A stretch of 64,000 bases of DNA from Candidatus Uabimicrobium amorphum (GTDB lineage: Bacteria; Planctomycetota; Uabimicrobiia; Uabimicrobiales; Uabimicrobiaceae): assembly GCF_009002475.1 (NCBI RefSeq), contig NZ_AP019860.1:62001-126000 (forward strand), in the 5' to 3' direction. The translations under genes were made by a program, and so were the position numbers. Of this stretch, positions 47,548-56,903 are shown one piece after another. The notes below the pieces were generated by a model that saw only the letters and a list, made by a program, of their open reading frames with translations, did not search any database and was not told the origin of the DNA. Within the stretch, counting starts at the first letter, position 1, and every line of letters starts with the position of its first letter.

Positions 47548-47561
47548 ACTATGTCATAATA

Positions 47562-47577
47562 GCACAAATATTTGTGC
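47562..47577. promoter_or_regulatory. Perfect 16-bp palindrome
   Basis: GCACAAATATTTGTGC is a perfect palindrome 15 nt after the small gene and about 140 nt upstream of the clpB promoter. It has no T-run, so an operator or processing hairpin is as likely as a terminator. Confidence 0.35.
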
Positions 47578-47648
47578 GTGTATTCTCGAAATATACAATC
47601 CTTCACAAAAAAGCTAAAATTTTAAAAAAAACATATCCCAAGAGAAGT

Positions 47649-47696
47649 GAGAATTAGCAATGCTTTGCAGTATAAAACTAATTCTCTTTCTTTATT
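47649..47696 (+). terminator. Rho-independent terminator
   Basis: GAGAATTAG (47649-47657) pairs with CTAATTCTC (47678-47686), followed by TTTCTTTATTTT. It ends the transcript of the small gene just before the clpB promoter. It does not match the CIRCE heat-shock operator. Confidence 0.65.
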
Positions 47697-47717
47697 TTCC
47701 CCCTCTTTTAAAAAAAA

Positions 47718-47734
47718 TGGCAAGCAATTTGCAT
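47718..47734 (+). promoter_or_regulatory. Sigma-54 (-24/-12) promoter of clpB
   Basis: TGGCAAGCAATTTGCAT has GG at 47719-47720 and GC at 47731-47732 with exactly 10 nt between. It is close to the TGGCACG-N4-TTGCA consensus. The start codon lies about 145 nt downstream, leaving a long leader. Confidence 0.65.
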
Positions 47735-47879
47735 TCAATCCGCGTGTATTGATACAGTGGTCAAACTGGTTTGGTAAAAACTTCCTAATTTTAGATGTGT
47801 AAGGCACAATAATCACATTCTACAGCGGATTTTGTGATGTTTACATTTTATGTAAAATCAGCAGGAAAAGGGGAAAATC

Positions 47880-50015
47880 ATGTTGAACGCAAACAATCCT
47901 AACAATGACAAAGAAGTTTTAAAGCTATACTCGACTGATTTAACAGAGCTAGCGAGAAAAGGAAAACTCGACCCTGTTATTGGCCGTGATGACGAAATAC
48001 GCCGCGTTATGCAGGTGTTGTCGCGAAGAACAAAAAACAATCCAGTGCTAATTGGTGAGCCAGGAGTTGGTAAAACAGCTATTGCTGAAGGATTGGCAAG
48101 AAGAATTATCGATGAGGATGTTCCCGAAGGTTTAAAGGGAAAAAAGGTGATTTCCTTGGATATGGGAGCTTTGATTGCCGGAGCGAAATATCGAGGTGAA
48201 TTTGAAGAACGATTGAAGGGCGTACTACAAGAAGTCCACAAATCGGAAGGCGACATTATCTTGTTTATTGATGAACTCCATACGGTTGTTGGAGGAATCG
48301 AAGGTGCCCAAGATGCAAGCAATATGTTGAAACCTGCTCTTGCCAGAGGTGAACTTCGCTGTATAGGTGCGACAACATTGGATGAATATCGCAAGTATAT
48401 TGAGAAAGATGCGGCTTTAGAGCGAAGATTTCAGACCATCTATGTCACTGAACCTTCTGTGGATAGCACGATTGCGATTTTACGTGGGTTAAAAGAGCGA
48501 TATGAGGTGCACCACGGAGTACGTATAACCGATGGAGCCACAATTGCTGCGGCAACACTTTCCAATCGCTATATTAGCGATCGTTTCTTACCTGATAAGG
48601 CCATTGACCTTGTGGATGAAGCCGCAAGCCGTCTACGCATTCAAATAGATAGTATGCCTGTGGAAATTGATGTCCTAGAGAGAAAGATATTGCAGCTCAC
48701 CATAGAACAACAGGCCCTAAAAAAAGAAAAAGATGATGCTTCGAAAGAACGTTACAGAGTGATCGAAGAAGATTTGCGAGATTTGCAAGAGAAATCCAGT
48801 TTGATGAAAGATAAATGGCAAAAGGAAAAAGACAAAATTCTTGCGATACGTAAATTTAAAAAAGAACTGGAAAGTTTAAAAACACAAGAAGAACTCGCAA
48901 GACGCGATGGAAATTTAGAGTTAGCGGGTAAGATTCGTTACCAAGCGATTCCCGATAAAGAGAGAGCTATTGAAGCGGAGAGTGCTCTCCTTAAGGACAT
49001 GCAAGGCGATGAGCAAATGTTAAAAGAAGAAGTTGGCGAAGAAGAAATTGCCAATGTTGTTGCCTTGTGGACAGGTATTCCTGTAGACAAGATGTTACAG
49101 GGGGACAGAGAACGTCTACTTGACATGGAGCAAAAAATACAGCAAAAAGTAATAGGGCAGGATGATGCTGTTGGATATATCGCCGATGCCGTGCGCAGGA
49201 GCCGTGTAGGTTTACAGAATCCACAACAACCAATAGGTTCATTTTTGTTTCTTGGACCTACAGGAGTCGGAAAAACCGAGCTAGCTCGTACACTGGCAGA
49301 GTTTTTATTTGATACCAAAGATGCGATGGTACGCATTGATATGTCGGAATATATGGAAAAACATAGCGTTAGTCGTCTAATCGGTGCCCCTCCTGGTTAT
49401 GTGGGCTTCGAAGATGGTGGGCAACTTACCGAAGCCATTCGCCGTCGTCCATACTCTGTGGTGTTGTTTGATGAAATTGAAAAAGCGCATCCTGAAGTAT
49501 TTAATATCTTTTTACAGCTCTTAGACGACGGACAATTAACCGACGGACAAGGGCGTAAGGTTGACTTTAAAAACACCATCGTCATCATGACCTCAAACAT
49601 TGGTAGCCACTATATCAAAGAGGCTAAAGGGCAAATTGACAAAGAGCTACATAATAAAATAGATGATGAACTATTTAAATATTTCCGCCCTGAATTTATT
49701 AATCGCATTGACGAAGTGATTATTTTTAATCCTTTGGAAAAAGAGCATATAAAACGAATTATCGATATTCAAATGCAAAGTTTTAATGATTTACTAAAAG
49801 AGCATAAATTTCAGTTAAAGTTAAGTGGTGACGCAAGAGAAAATCTTGCCGAGGAAGGATTTGATCCAGTTTTTGGTGCACGACCTCTGAAGAGAGTAAT
49901 GGAACGACGTATCAAAAACATGCTCGCAAAGCAAATGCTCAAGGGAGAAGTGCCGAAAAGCAGTGAAGTGTGCGTAGATTTTAATGACGGCAATTATGTT
50001 TTGACCAGTGCGTAA
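47880..50015 (+). CDS. clpB: ClpB-type disaggregase lacking the N-terminal domain
   Basis: The 711-residue protein has AAA1 ([23 protein letters not shown]), the coiled-coil middle domain ([21 protein letters not shown], about 260-390), and AAA2 ([25 protein letters not shown]). The middle domain and the lack of a ClpP-binding IGF loop identify a Hsp104/ClpB disaggregase. Normal ClpB has about 860 residues; the missing 150 are the Clp_N substrate-recruiting domain. The intergenic DNA upstream shows no remnant of it. The start has AGGAAAAGGGG upstream. A sigma-54-type promoter precedes it, in place of the CIRCE or sigma-32 control common elsewhere. Confidence 0.93.
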   Translation: MLNANNPNNDKEVLKLYSTDLTELARKGKLDPVIGRDDEIRRVMQVLSRRTKNNPVLIGEPGVGKTAIAEGLARRIIDEDVPEGLKGKKVISLDMGALIAGAKYRGEFEERLKGVLQEVHKSEGDIILFIDELHTVVGGIEGAQDASNMLKPALARGELRCIGATTLDEYRKYIEKDAALERRFQTIYVTEPSVDSTIAILRGLKERYEVHHGVRITDGATIAAATLSNRYISDRFLPDKAIDLVDEAASRLRIQIDSMPVEIDVLERKILQLTIEQQALKKEKDDASKERYRVIEEDLRDLQEKSSLMKDKWQKEKDKILAIRKFKKELESLKTQEELARRDGNLELAGKIRYQAIPDKERAIEAESALLKDMQGDEQMLKEEVGEEEIANVVALWTGIPVDKMLQGDRERLLDMEQKIQQKVIGQDDAVGYIADAVRRSRVGLQNPQQPIGSFLFLGPTGVGKTELARTLAEFLFDTKDAMVRIDMSEYMEKHSVSRLIGAPPGYVGFEDGGQLTEAIRRRPYSVVLFDEIEKAHPEVFNIFLQLLDDGQLTDGQGRKVDFKNTIVIMTSNIGSHYIKEAKGQIDKELHNKIDDELFKYFRPEFINRIDEVIIFNPLEKEHIKRIIDIQMQSFNDLLKEHKFQLKLSGDARENLAEEGFDPVFGARPLKRVMERRIKNMLAKQMLKGEVPKSSEVCVDFNDGNYVLTSA

Positions 50016-50045
50016 CTATATTTAACAACGAAAAATTACCAATAC

Positions 50046-50265
50046 ATGTTCTCTGGAACTACAAAACTACCTTACGGGTGTCATCCCTGACTTGATCAGG
50101 GATCCAGGCGCATACAATTTAACTTTGTATTGTGGATTCCTGGTCAAGCCAGGAATGACACGGTTATGTAAGTCTTTATTGAGAAAGCTTTTATATCTTA
50201 GTTTGATAGGTATGTGCTTTCGCAGGGATGACACTATAAGGAAGTTATATAGTTCCAGAGAACAT
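50046..50265. mobile_element. MITE-like element with 16-bp terminal inverted repeats
   Basis: ATGTTCTCTGGAACTA (50046-50061) and TAGTTCCAGAGAACAT (50250-50265) are perfect inverted repeats, with a weaker match continuing inward. The element contains dispersed-repeat copy 3 and a partial further palindrome (CTTTCGCAGGGATGACAC, about 50217-50234). There is no ORF and no obvious target-site duplication. As RNA it would fold into one large hairpin and could also terminate clpB. Confidence 0.5.
50079..50160 (-). repeat. Dispersed double-palindrome repeat, copy 3 (inverted)
   Basis: Read on the minus strand, this 82-bp segment has the same order as copies 1 and 2: TGTCATTCCTGG..., a CCACAATA spacer, then CGCCTGGATCCCTG... 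ending GGGATGACA. Confidence 0.8.
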
Positions 50266-50297
50266 TTTATATAGGAAAATAGTTCAAAGGAGCGTTT

Positions 50298-53153
50298 ATG
50301 AGAAATTTTATTCTTATTTTAACTGCTATGTGTTTACTAGTACCGGCGTATGCGGATCAGAAACATGAGCTTCTTGCACTAAAAGGAAAAGAGCTACTTG
50401 AAAAAGGTTCATATGAAACGGCGATCAAAAAGTTAGAAAAATTTGTTGATGCAGATGCTTCACCGTTGGGTGTAGAGAGCCTTATTGAAGCCTATCGTTT
50501 GACTGGCGAGTACGAAAAAGCGCGACGTCTGGCAAAACAATACAGCAATACCACAGACAAGAAACGCGCTGCGCGTGGTTTGATGTTGGTGGGTAAAATG
50601 CTCGAAATCCAAGGGAAATACGATGAAGCGTATCAAAATTTTATCACGGCATTCATAACGGATTCGGAAAGTGTTGTTGTTCGTGTAGCGCTTGGTAAAC
50701 ACTATATGATGGTTGGTAAAAAAGACAAAGCTCTTGAGATATTTTCCAATATTTTTGATAATTATTATCCAGAAGAAGAATATTCGGCCGAAGATCTAGT
50801 CGCCATCGGTTCTGCTTGCCGTTACTATGCGATGAATAGTGATGAAGTGGACCGTAGTGATACCTTGAAGGCGGTCATTAACGGTATCCTCTCCGATACG
50901 GAGTACAACAGTGGTGCGATGGAAAAAGACCCACTTTATTTTCCTGCGTATGTAGAAATGGCACATATGTTTTTAGAGGCTTACAACACCGTTGACGCCA
51001 ATTCGACACTACGTGAAGCATTGAAACTGAACCCTCACCATCCGGAACTGTTATACGCAAAAGCCATTTATTGCACGAAAAACTATGCGAAACGCCCAGA
51101 AATTATTCCCACTTTAAATCACGCACTCGAAATCAATCCGAAATATACTGATGCCTTAACTCTTATGGCACTAGTACACCTTTCAGATGGAGAATATGGT
51201 CGCGCGTTTGAAAAACTCGAAAAGGCACTCGAAATCAATCCAAATCATTTAGAGGCGTTAACTTGGTTGGCCACATACCACTTCCTAAAAGAAAATATGG
51301 CTGAGTACAAAAAAGTGAAAGAAAAGGTCTTTAAGATAAATCCTGTGTATGGCGAGTTTTATCAACTAGCAGGTGTTATTCTAGCGCAAAACTTCCAATA
51401 TTCTAAAGCCTTAGACATGCAAAGACAGGCAATAAAATTGAATCCGTTTTTGTGGGACGCTTACATTGAGCTTGGATCAAATTTGATGCGCACCGGCGAG
51501 GAAGAGGAAGCGCGCAAACATTTTGAGAAAGTTCGTGAAGAGTACAATTTCCACGTTCAAACACACAATATGCTATTGCTTCTCGACAAATTCAAGGAGT
51601 TTAAAGTCTATGAGACCAAGAACTTTCGTATTCGTTTACACGTCAGCGAAGCAGATGTCATGCTACCTATTATTAGCGAGCATTTGGAAAAGTCTTTAGA
51701 AGAAATGTCCAAAATCTATGGCTATACTCCTGAAACTCCTATGTTGTGGGAAGTCTATCCTGAAACAAAGGACTTTTCTGTTCGTGTATTGGGTTTGTCG
51801 ATGATTGCGGCGAGCGGAGTATGTTTTGGAAAAGTACTTGCGCAGTTATCACCGAAGGCAATGAAATTAGGCACAATGAACTGGGCTTCTGTTGGTTGGC
51901 ACGAGTTGAGTCACGCCTTCACACTGCAAATGACGGATCATAAAATACCGCGTTGGTTTACGGAAGGGCTTTCGGAAATGTTCGAAAGAGACCGCAATCC
52001 TTCGGTGATTCGTAAAAGAGATAAAGATTTATGGACTGTTTACAACGCAGGTTTGATGCGTGGAATTAAAGATTTAAATGCGGGATTTACAAGACCAAAG
52101 TATGCATTAGAAGTGGTGGTTTGTTATTACCAAGCGGGACTGTTGTGTCATTTCATTCGCAATAATTATGGATTTACCGCGATAAAACAAATGCTTGAAC
52201 TGTACAAAAAAGGTAAAAAAGACGTAGAGATTATCAAAGAAGTTACGGGATTAACGGCCGAAGAGTTTGATGGCTACTTCTTGAAATGGATCAAAAAGAA
52301 CATTTTTGGCAACATGAAAATGATGATGTCCGTTCCGCCACAAAAAATTGACGACTTAAAAGATAAAGTTGAAGAAGACCCAATGGACATTGAGTCATAT
52401 ACTCATTTGGCGATCGCTTACTTACAGAGCAACAAGTTGAAAGATGCAGAGATCAATGCAGGATATGCTCTCGCTTTAGATCCCGAAAGTGTTGATGGGT
52501 ATGAAATTATGGGTCGCATATTTTATCGACGCAAGGATTACAAAAAAGCACAAGAGTTCTTGCTACAAGCGGAAGAGCTTGGATGTGAAAATTTTTATAC
52601 CTACCTGTATTTGGGAATTATGTATTTCAATCAGAGAAATGTTACCAAAGCAGAAGAGTATTTGAAAAAAGCGAAAAAAAGTTTTCCAAATTATGTTGGG
52701 CCAAGTAATCCGTATATGTTGCTGGCGAAGATATACAAAGCGAAAGGACGAACAGCGGAGTATTACAAAGAAATCGAAGACTTTTTGAACAAAGAAGGTA
52801 ACGAATTCAAATTGCGTCTAGAACTAGCGAACCACTATATTGATCAACAAAAATACAAAACAGCTTCAAAGTGGTTGGAAGAAGCACTAGACATATTCCC
52901 GTTTAGTTTAGAGTTTCAAATGAAACGCGCAGAAGTTTTGACGAAGCTGAAACAGTGGAAAAAAGCAATTACGGCATATAAACTTGCTATTGCGTTAAAA
53001 CCAAAGAAAGATGAGCATGTATTGCATACCAACATCGCTGAGTTGGCTTTGAAACTGGGAGATAAATTAGAAGCGAAAAATTATGCTAAGTCAGCTTTGG
53101 ATTTAAAGCCTGGTTACAGTCGCGCCAAAAAAATTTGGGAAAAAGTAAAATAA
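50298..53153 (+). CDS. Secreted TPR protein with zinc metallopeptidase (gluzincin) domain
   Basis: A signal peptide (MRNFILILTAMCLLVPAYA) is followed by about ten TPRs (about 25-410). A peptidase-MA-like domain follows at about 430-680, with zinc motif WHELSHAF at about 534-541 and WFTEGLSEMFE about 20 residues later supplying the glutamate ligand and helix. A second TPR block runs to the C-terminus at 951. The catalytic HExxH is intact, so proteolysis in the periplasm is likely; the substrate is unknown. AAAGGAGCG upstream gives a good ribosome binding site. A strong terminator follows. Confidence 0.85.
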   Translation: MRNFILILTAMCLLVPAYADQKHELLALKGKELLEKGSYETAIKKLEKFVDADASPLGVESLIEAYRLTGEYEKARRLAKQYSNTTDKKRAARGLMLVGKMLEIQGKYDEAYQNFITAFITDSESVVVRVALGKHYMMVGKKDKALEIFSNIFDNYYPEEEYSAEDLVAIGSACRYYAMNSDEVDRSDTLKAVINGILSDTEYNSGAMEKDPLYFPAYVEMAHMFLEAYNTVDANSTLREALKLNPHHPELLYAKAIYCTKNYAKRPEIIPTLNHALEINPKYTDALTLMALVHLSDGEYGRAFEKLEKALEINPNHLEALTWLATYHFLKENMAEYKKVKEKVFKINPVYGEFYQLAGVILAQNFQYSKALDMQRQAIKLNPFLWDAYIELGSNLMRTGEEEEARKHFEKVREEYNFHVQTHNMLLLLDKFKEFKVYETKNFRIRLHVSEADVMLPIISEHLEKSLEEMSKIYGYTPETPMLWEVYPETKDFSVRVLGLSMIAASGVCFGKVLAQLSPKAMKLGTMNWASVGWHELSHAFTLQMTDHKIPRWFTEGLSEMFERDRNPSVIRKRDKDLWTVYNAGLMRGIKDLNAGFTRPKYALEVVVCYYQAGLLCHFIRNNYGFTAIKQMLELYKKGKKDVEIIKEVTGLTAEEFDGYFLKWIKKNIFGNMKMMMSVPPQKIDDLKDKVEEDPMDIESYTHLAIAYLQSNKLKDAEINAGYALALDPESVDGYEIMGRIFYRRKDYKKAQEFLLQAEELGCENFYTYLYLGIMYFNQRNVTKAEEYLKKAKKSFPNYVGPSNPYMLLAKIYKAKGRTAEYYKEIEDFLNKEGNEFKLRLELANHYIDQQKYKTASKWLEEALDIFPFSLEFQMKRAEVLTKLKQWKKAITAYKLAIALKPKKDEHVLHTNIAELALKLGDKLEAKNYAKSALDLKPGYSRAKKIWEKVK

Positions 53154-53273
53154 AAATAAATTTTTATTGTAAAATATACAAAAAATATTTATGATTTTAC
53201 TATGTAACAATATGAAAAAATTTAGTGATTTTGTATTGTTATTTAGAGTGTTTAAGACCTGTATACATAAATA

Positions 53274-53328
53274 ATACAAAGGCATAAGAACTATTACTCA
53301 TATAGTAGTTCTTATGCCTTTGTATTTT
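53274..53328 (+). terminator. Long terminator hairpin
   Basis: A 23-bp stem with one mismatch (from ATACAAAGGCATAAGAACTA, 53274) closes on a 6-nt loop and is followed by TTT. It lies 120 nt after the metallopeptidase gene and insulates rpsA. Downstream to 53520 I see AT-rich DNA with the rpsA promoter presumably inside, but no clear -35/-10 pair. Confidence 0.75.
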
Positions 53329-53537
53329 CCAGTTCTGGCTTTTTGGTGACCAATTCTTTGGTTATATTGCAAAATTGGTAATGTTTACAGTTGCAATAGC
53401 ATTCGGACATTTAAATTGATAAAAGCAAAAAAATAGCTATTTTTTTTGTGACGATGAATTATATGCTAGAGTGTGTCTAGTATAAAGCTAGGTGGTTTGG
53501 GACTTAGCAAATTCATCGAACAGAGGAGTTCCATTTT

Positions 53538-55304
53538 ATGATAATGAAGCAAAAAGATATTGTTAAGCGACTATCTGTTGAACAAGAAGTCTTGGAAAGA
53601 GAAGTTGCTGAAGCAATGGGTGAAATTGCCAGCGAAGACATGGCTCAGTTGTATGACGACTCAACAAAAGAATTCGAACCTGATAAAATTGTACAAGGTA
53701 AGGTAATCAATGTAACAAACGATGTTGTTGTTATTGATGTTGGTTACAAATCAGAAGGGGAAGTTTCTTGTTCGGAATTTGACACCCCACCAGAAATAGG
53801 TGAGGAAGTCGCGGTTCTTCTAGAAGCTGTCGAAGATGAGTCCGGAACAGTTGTACTTTCTAAGAAGAAAGCTGACAGAATCAAAGGTTGGGAAGAACTT
53901 ATTGCCACTAAAAAAGAGGGTGACCTTGTTGAAGGTAAGGTTATTCGTAAGATTAAAGGTGGGTTGTTACTCGACGTTGGCGTTCCAGTTTTCTTACCTG
54001 CTTCTCAGATTGATATTCGCCGTACAGGTGATATTTCTGAATACATTGGACGTAATTTACAGGCACAAATCATCAAGATTGACCAAACTCGCATGAACAT
54101 AGTTGTTTCTAGACGTAGACTCATCGAAGAAGAACGTAAGAAGATGAAGGAAAAGCTTCTAGAAGAGCTAGAAGAAGGTCAAATTCGCAAAGGTGTTGTC
54201 AAAAACATCGCAGATTTTGGTGTTTTTGTTGACCTAGGCGGCATAGATGGTCTTCTCCACATTACAGACATGAGTTGGGGAAGAATTAGTCATCCATCAG
54301 AACTTGTCTCAATAGACGACGAGATCGAAATCAAAATTTTGAAGTTGGATCGCAAAAAAGAGAGAATCGCGCTTGGTTTAAAACAAAAAACCGAGAGTCC
54401 TTGGACAGATATCGAAAAGAAATACCCTATCCAATCAAAAGTTACTGGTCGCGTAGTAAATGTAATGAACTACGGTGCTTTTGTTAAATTGGAAGATGGT
54501 ATCGAAGGATTGGTTCACATTTCTGAAATATCTTGGACAAAGAGAATTAATCACCCTTCAGATGTTGTTAACATTGGTGATGAGGTTGAAGTTGTTGTTT
54601 TAGATATCAACAAAGAAAAACAAGAAATTTCTTTGGGTATGAAACAAACCGAAATCAACCCATGGTCTCTTGTTGAAGAAAAGTATCCTGTGGGAACAGT
54701 CATTGAAGGTCGTGTACGTAACTTAACAAACTACGGAGCATTCATCGAAATAGAAGAAGGAATCGATGGTCTGTTACACATTTCAGATATGAGCTGGACC
54801 AAGAAAATTAGTCATCCTTCCGAGATGTTGAAAAAAGGTGACAATATTCAAGCGCAAGTTTTAGAAGTTGATCAAGAGCGTAAGAGAGTTGCTCTTGGTA
54901 TGAAACAACTACACTCTGATCCTTGGCAAGATGAAATTCTGGGTAAATACAAAGTGGATGATACCGTTAGCGGTAAAGTCACAAAATTGACAAATTTTGG
55001 TGTCTTTGTTGAACTAGAAACAGATTTAGAAGGTTTATTACATATCTCAGAATTGACAGATAAGAAAATTAAATCTCCTAACGAAGTTGTCAAGGTTGGC
55101 GATGTCGTAGAAGTTAAGATTCTAAGAGTGGACGAAAAAGAAAGAAAAATTGGTCTATCCTTGGTAAAGGCACAATCTGACGAAGAGGATGCTGAATCTG
55201 GAGCTGAGGAAGAAGCACAAGATAGTGGTGCAGAAAACACTGAAGCCACAAACGAAGCTGAAGAGTCTTCTGAAGCAGCAAGCGAAAGCGAAGAAAAAGA
55301 GTAA
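53538..55304 (+). CDS. rpsA: 30S ribosomal protein S1
   Basis: The 588-residue protein carries six S1 RNA-binding domains. Clear repeats include GVVKNIADFGVFVDLGGIDGLLHITDMSW, GRVVNVMNYGAFVKLEDGIEGLVHIS and GRVRNLTNYGAFIEIEEGIDGLLHIS. S1 recruits mRNA to the small subunit. The first two domains are degenerate, as usual, and the last 40 residues are an acidic Glu/Ala/Ser tail. GAGGAG about 9 nt upstream supports ATG 53538; ATG 53544 is also in frame. A terminator follows immediately. Confidence 0.95.
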   Translation: MIMKQKDIVKRLSVEQEVLEREVAEAMGEIASEDMAQLYDDSTKEFEPDKIVQGKVINVTNDVVVIDVGYKSEGEVSCSEFDTPPEIGEEVAVLLEAVEDESGTVVLSKKKADRIKGWEELIATKKEGDLVEGKVIRKIKGGLLLDVGVPVFLPASQIDIRRTGDISEYIGRNLQAQIIKIDQTRMNIVVSRRRLIEEERKKMKEKLLEELEEGQIRKGVVKNIADFGVFVDLGGIDGLLHITDMSWGRISHPSELVSIDDEIEIKILKLDRKKERIALGLKQKTESPWTDIEKKYPIQSKVTGRVVNVMNYGAFVKLEDGIEGLVHISEISWTKRINHPSDVVNIGDEVEVVVLDINKEKQEISLGMKQTEINPWSLVEEKYPVGTVIEGRVRNLTNYGAFIEIEEGIDGLLHISDMSWTKKISHPSEMLKKGDNIQAQVLEVDQERKRVALGMKQLHSDPWQDEILGKYKVDDTVSGKVTKLTNFGVFVELETDLEGLLHISELTDKKIKSPNEVVKVGDVVEVKILRVDEKERKIGLSLVKAQSDEEDAESGAEEEAQDSGAENTEATNEAEESSEAASESEEKE

Positions 55305-55331
55305 TATCTAATTTCTTTTATCGTTTATAAA

Positions 55332-55369
55332 AGCGCATCTACTTCTGTATGAAGGAGATGCGCTATTTT
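55332..55369 (+). terminator. Rho-independent terminator of rpsA
   Basis: AGCGCATCTACTTC pairs with GAAGGAGATGCGCT around a 5-nt loop, with one mismatch, followed by ATTTTT. It lies 28 nt after the rpsA stop. Confidence 0.85.
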
Positions 55370-55386
55370 TATTATGAAAGCATAAA

Positions 55387-56895
55387 ATGATTTCTTTGTT
55401 GTTTATAAGCACAATAATTGGATATATTTTTTCATGGTTGTTGTATAAACGCCAGCAAAAGTATTCACAACAAATAAAGCGTAAAATAGAGCATATTTGT
55501 GCAAGAAAGATAGCCAACAAAAGAAATATCAGTGCTACAAAAACAGAGTCTTTGGCTTCGGAATATCAACATCTCAAAAAAATTATTGTGCAAAAATATG
55601 AGCAAAATATTCAATCTTTAGAGGAACAAATTACGTATCAAGAGGTAGAAGTTCAAAATCGTGAAGAATATCTATCCTTGAAAGAACAATTGTTTTTCGA
55701 AAAAAAGGCACGTGTACAAACCAATGTTGATTGTTATAAAAACCTCTATGAAAAATTAGAAGATATTCGCAGAGAGCATAAAAATAAACTTTTACAAACA
55801 AATGATTATGATGTTGCGACCGTCAAAGAAGATATCCTAAACAAAGTAGATAAAGAGCTACGTGGTGAAAAGGAGCTTTTGTTAAATCGTTTTGCCGATG
55901 ATATTACAATCTCCTCTGAGGAGATTGCAAAACGTTTGTTGTCTTCTATTGTTCAGCGTAGTGTTTTTGGACATTGGCACGACTCTTATCCAAATAGTGT
56001 GTGGCTAGAAAAAGATGAGGTTTTGCGTTTTATCGAAAGTCATCAACACACTTTTACAGATAAATTGGGAGTTACCTTTCATTTCAAGAACAACAATGTT
56101 GTTATTAATGATTCCGATGGGTATTGTCGCGAAATCATGCGAAAATTACTCTTGGACATTGTAGAGTACGATATTCAAAAGATAGATGATTTAGACATAG
56201 AAAAGAAACAGCAGCAATACAAACAAAAAACGATTCATTTTGTGCAACAAAAATGTACCGAATTGGGAATGAAGCATTTACCAGAAACTTTGGCGTGGTC
56301 GATGGGGAAATTGCGATATCGTACCAGTTTTGGACAAAATGTGTTGGCTCACTCCTTCGAGGTAGCAATGCTATCGTGGCGCATTGCTGGGGAGTTAGGA
56401 CTTTCTCAGTTTCTTTGTCAACGTGGTGGTTTCTTGCACGATATTGGTAAAGCGGTAGATCACCAGGAGTCGGGAGGGCATTCTTCTCTAGGTGAGCAGA
56501 TGCTACGTGATGAAAACGAGACAAATGAGGTAATCGAAGGTGTTGTGGAACACCATGAAGATGTGAGCGCACAAAAACCGTTTGCGGCAGTGGTGAATAT
56601 TTCTGATGCAATTAGTGCTGCGCGACCAGGAGCACGACGTGAAACATTTGAAAAGTACATGAAAAAATTACAGAAGATAGAGTCCTTAACGAAAGATATT
56701 CAAGGTATTGAGGACGCTTACGCTGTTTCCGCTGGACGCGAAATACGCGTTGTGGTAAATTCTGAGATTATTAACGACAAAGATGCCGAACAAATAGCAA
56801 AACAATTGGCGGATTCTGTAGGTAAAGAGATTTTATATTCAGGTGTTGTTAGAGTAACTGTTATCCGAGAAAAAACAATCGAAGTTTATACATGA
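55387..56895 (+). CDS. rny: Ribonuclease Y homologue with degenerate KH domain
   Basis: RNase Y is a membrane-anchored endoribonuclease that starts mRNA decay. This 502-residue protein has the family order: N-terminal membrane helix (about 3-20), long coiled coil (about 30-175), KH region (about 190-290) and HD domain (about 305-420) with RTSFGQNVLAHSFEVA and FLHDIGKAVD, followed by GGHSSLGEQ and EHHEDV. The HD metal ligands are intact. The KH GxxG loop, normally GREGRN, is replaced by a segment reading WLEKDEVLRFIES, with no glycine pair, so RNA binding through KH is probably lost. The stop overlaps ATG 56892 of the next gene. Confidence 0.88.
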   Translation: MISLLFISTIIGYIFSWLLYKRQQKYSQQIKRKIEHICARKIANKRNISATKTESLASEYQHLKKIIVQKYEQNIQSLEEQITYQEVEVQNREEYLSLKEQLFFEKKARVQTNVDCYKNLYEKLEDIRREHKNKLLQTNDYDVATVKEDILNKVDKELRGEKELLLNRFADDITISSEEIAKRLLSSIVQRSVFGHWHDSYPNSVWLEKDEVLRFIESHQHTFTDKLGVTFHFKNNNVVINDSDGYCREIMRKLLLDIVEYDIQKIDDLDIEKKQQQYKQKTIHFVQQKCTELGMKHLPETLAWSMGKLRYRTSFGQNVLAHSFEVAMLSWRIAGELGLSQFLCQRGGFLHDIGKAVDHQESGGHSSLGEQMLRDENETNEVIEGVVEHHEDVSAQKPFAAVVNISDAISAARPGARRETFEKYMKKLQKIESLTKDIQGIEDAYAVSAGREIRVVVNSEIINDKDAEQIAKQLADSVGKEILYSGVVRVTVIREKTIEVYT

Positions 56896-56903
56896 GGCGA
56901 ATA

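Noticed and set aside
47649..47686. CIRCE heat-shock operator upstream of clpB
   Set aside because: The arms GAGAATTAG/CTAATTCTC do not match TTAGCACTC/GAGTGCTAA, the gap is 20 nt instead of 9, and a T-rich run makes it a terminator.
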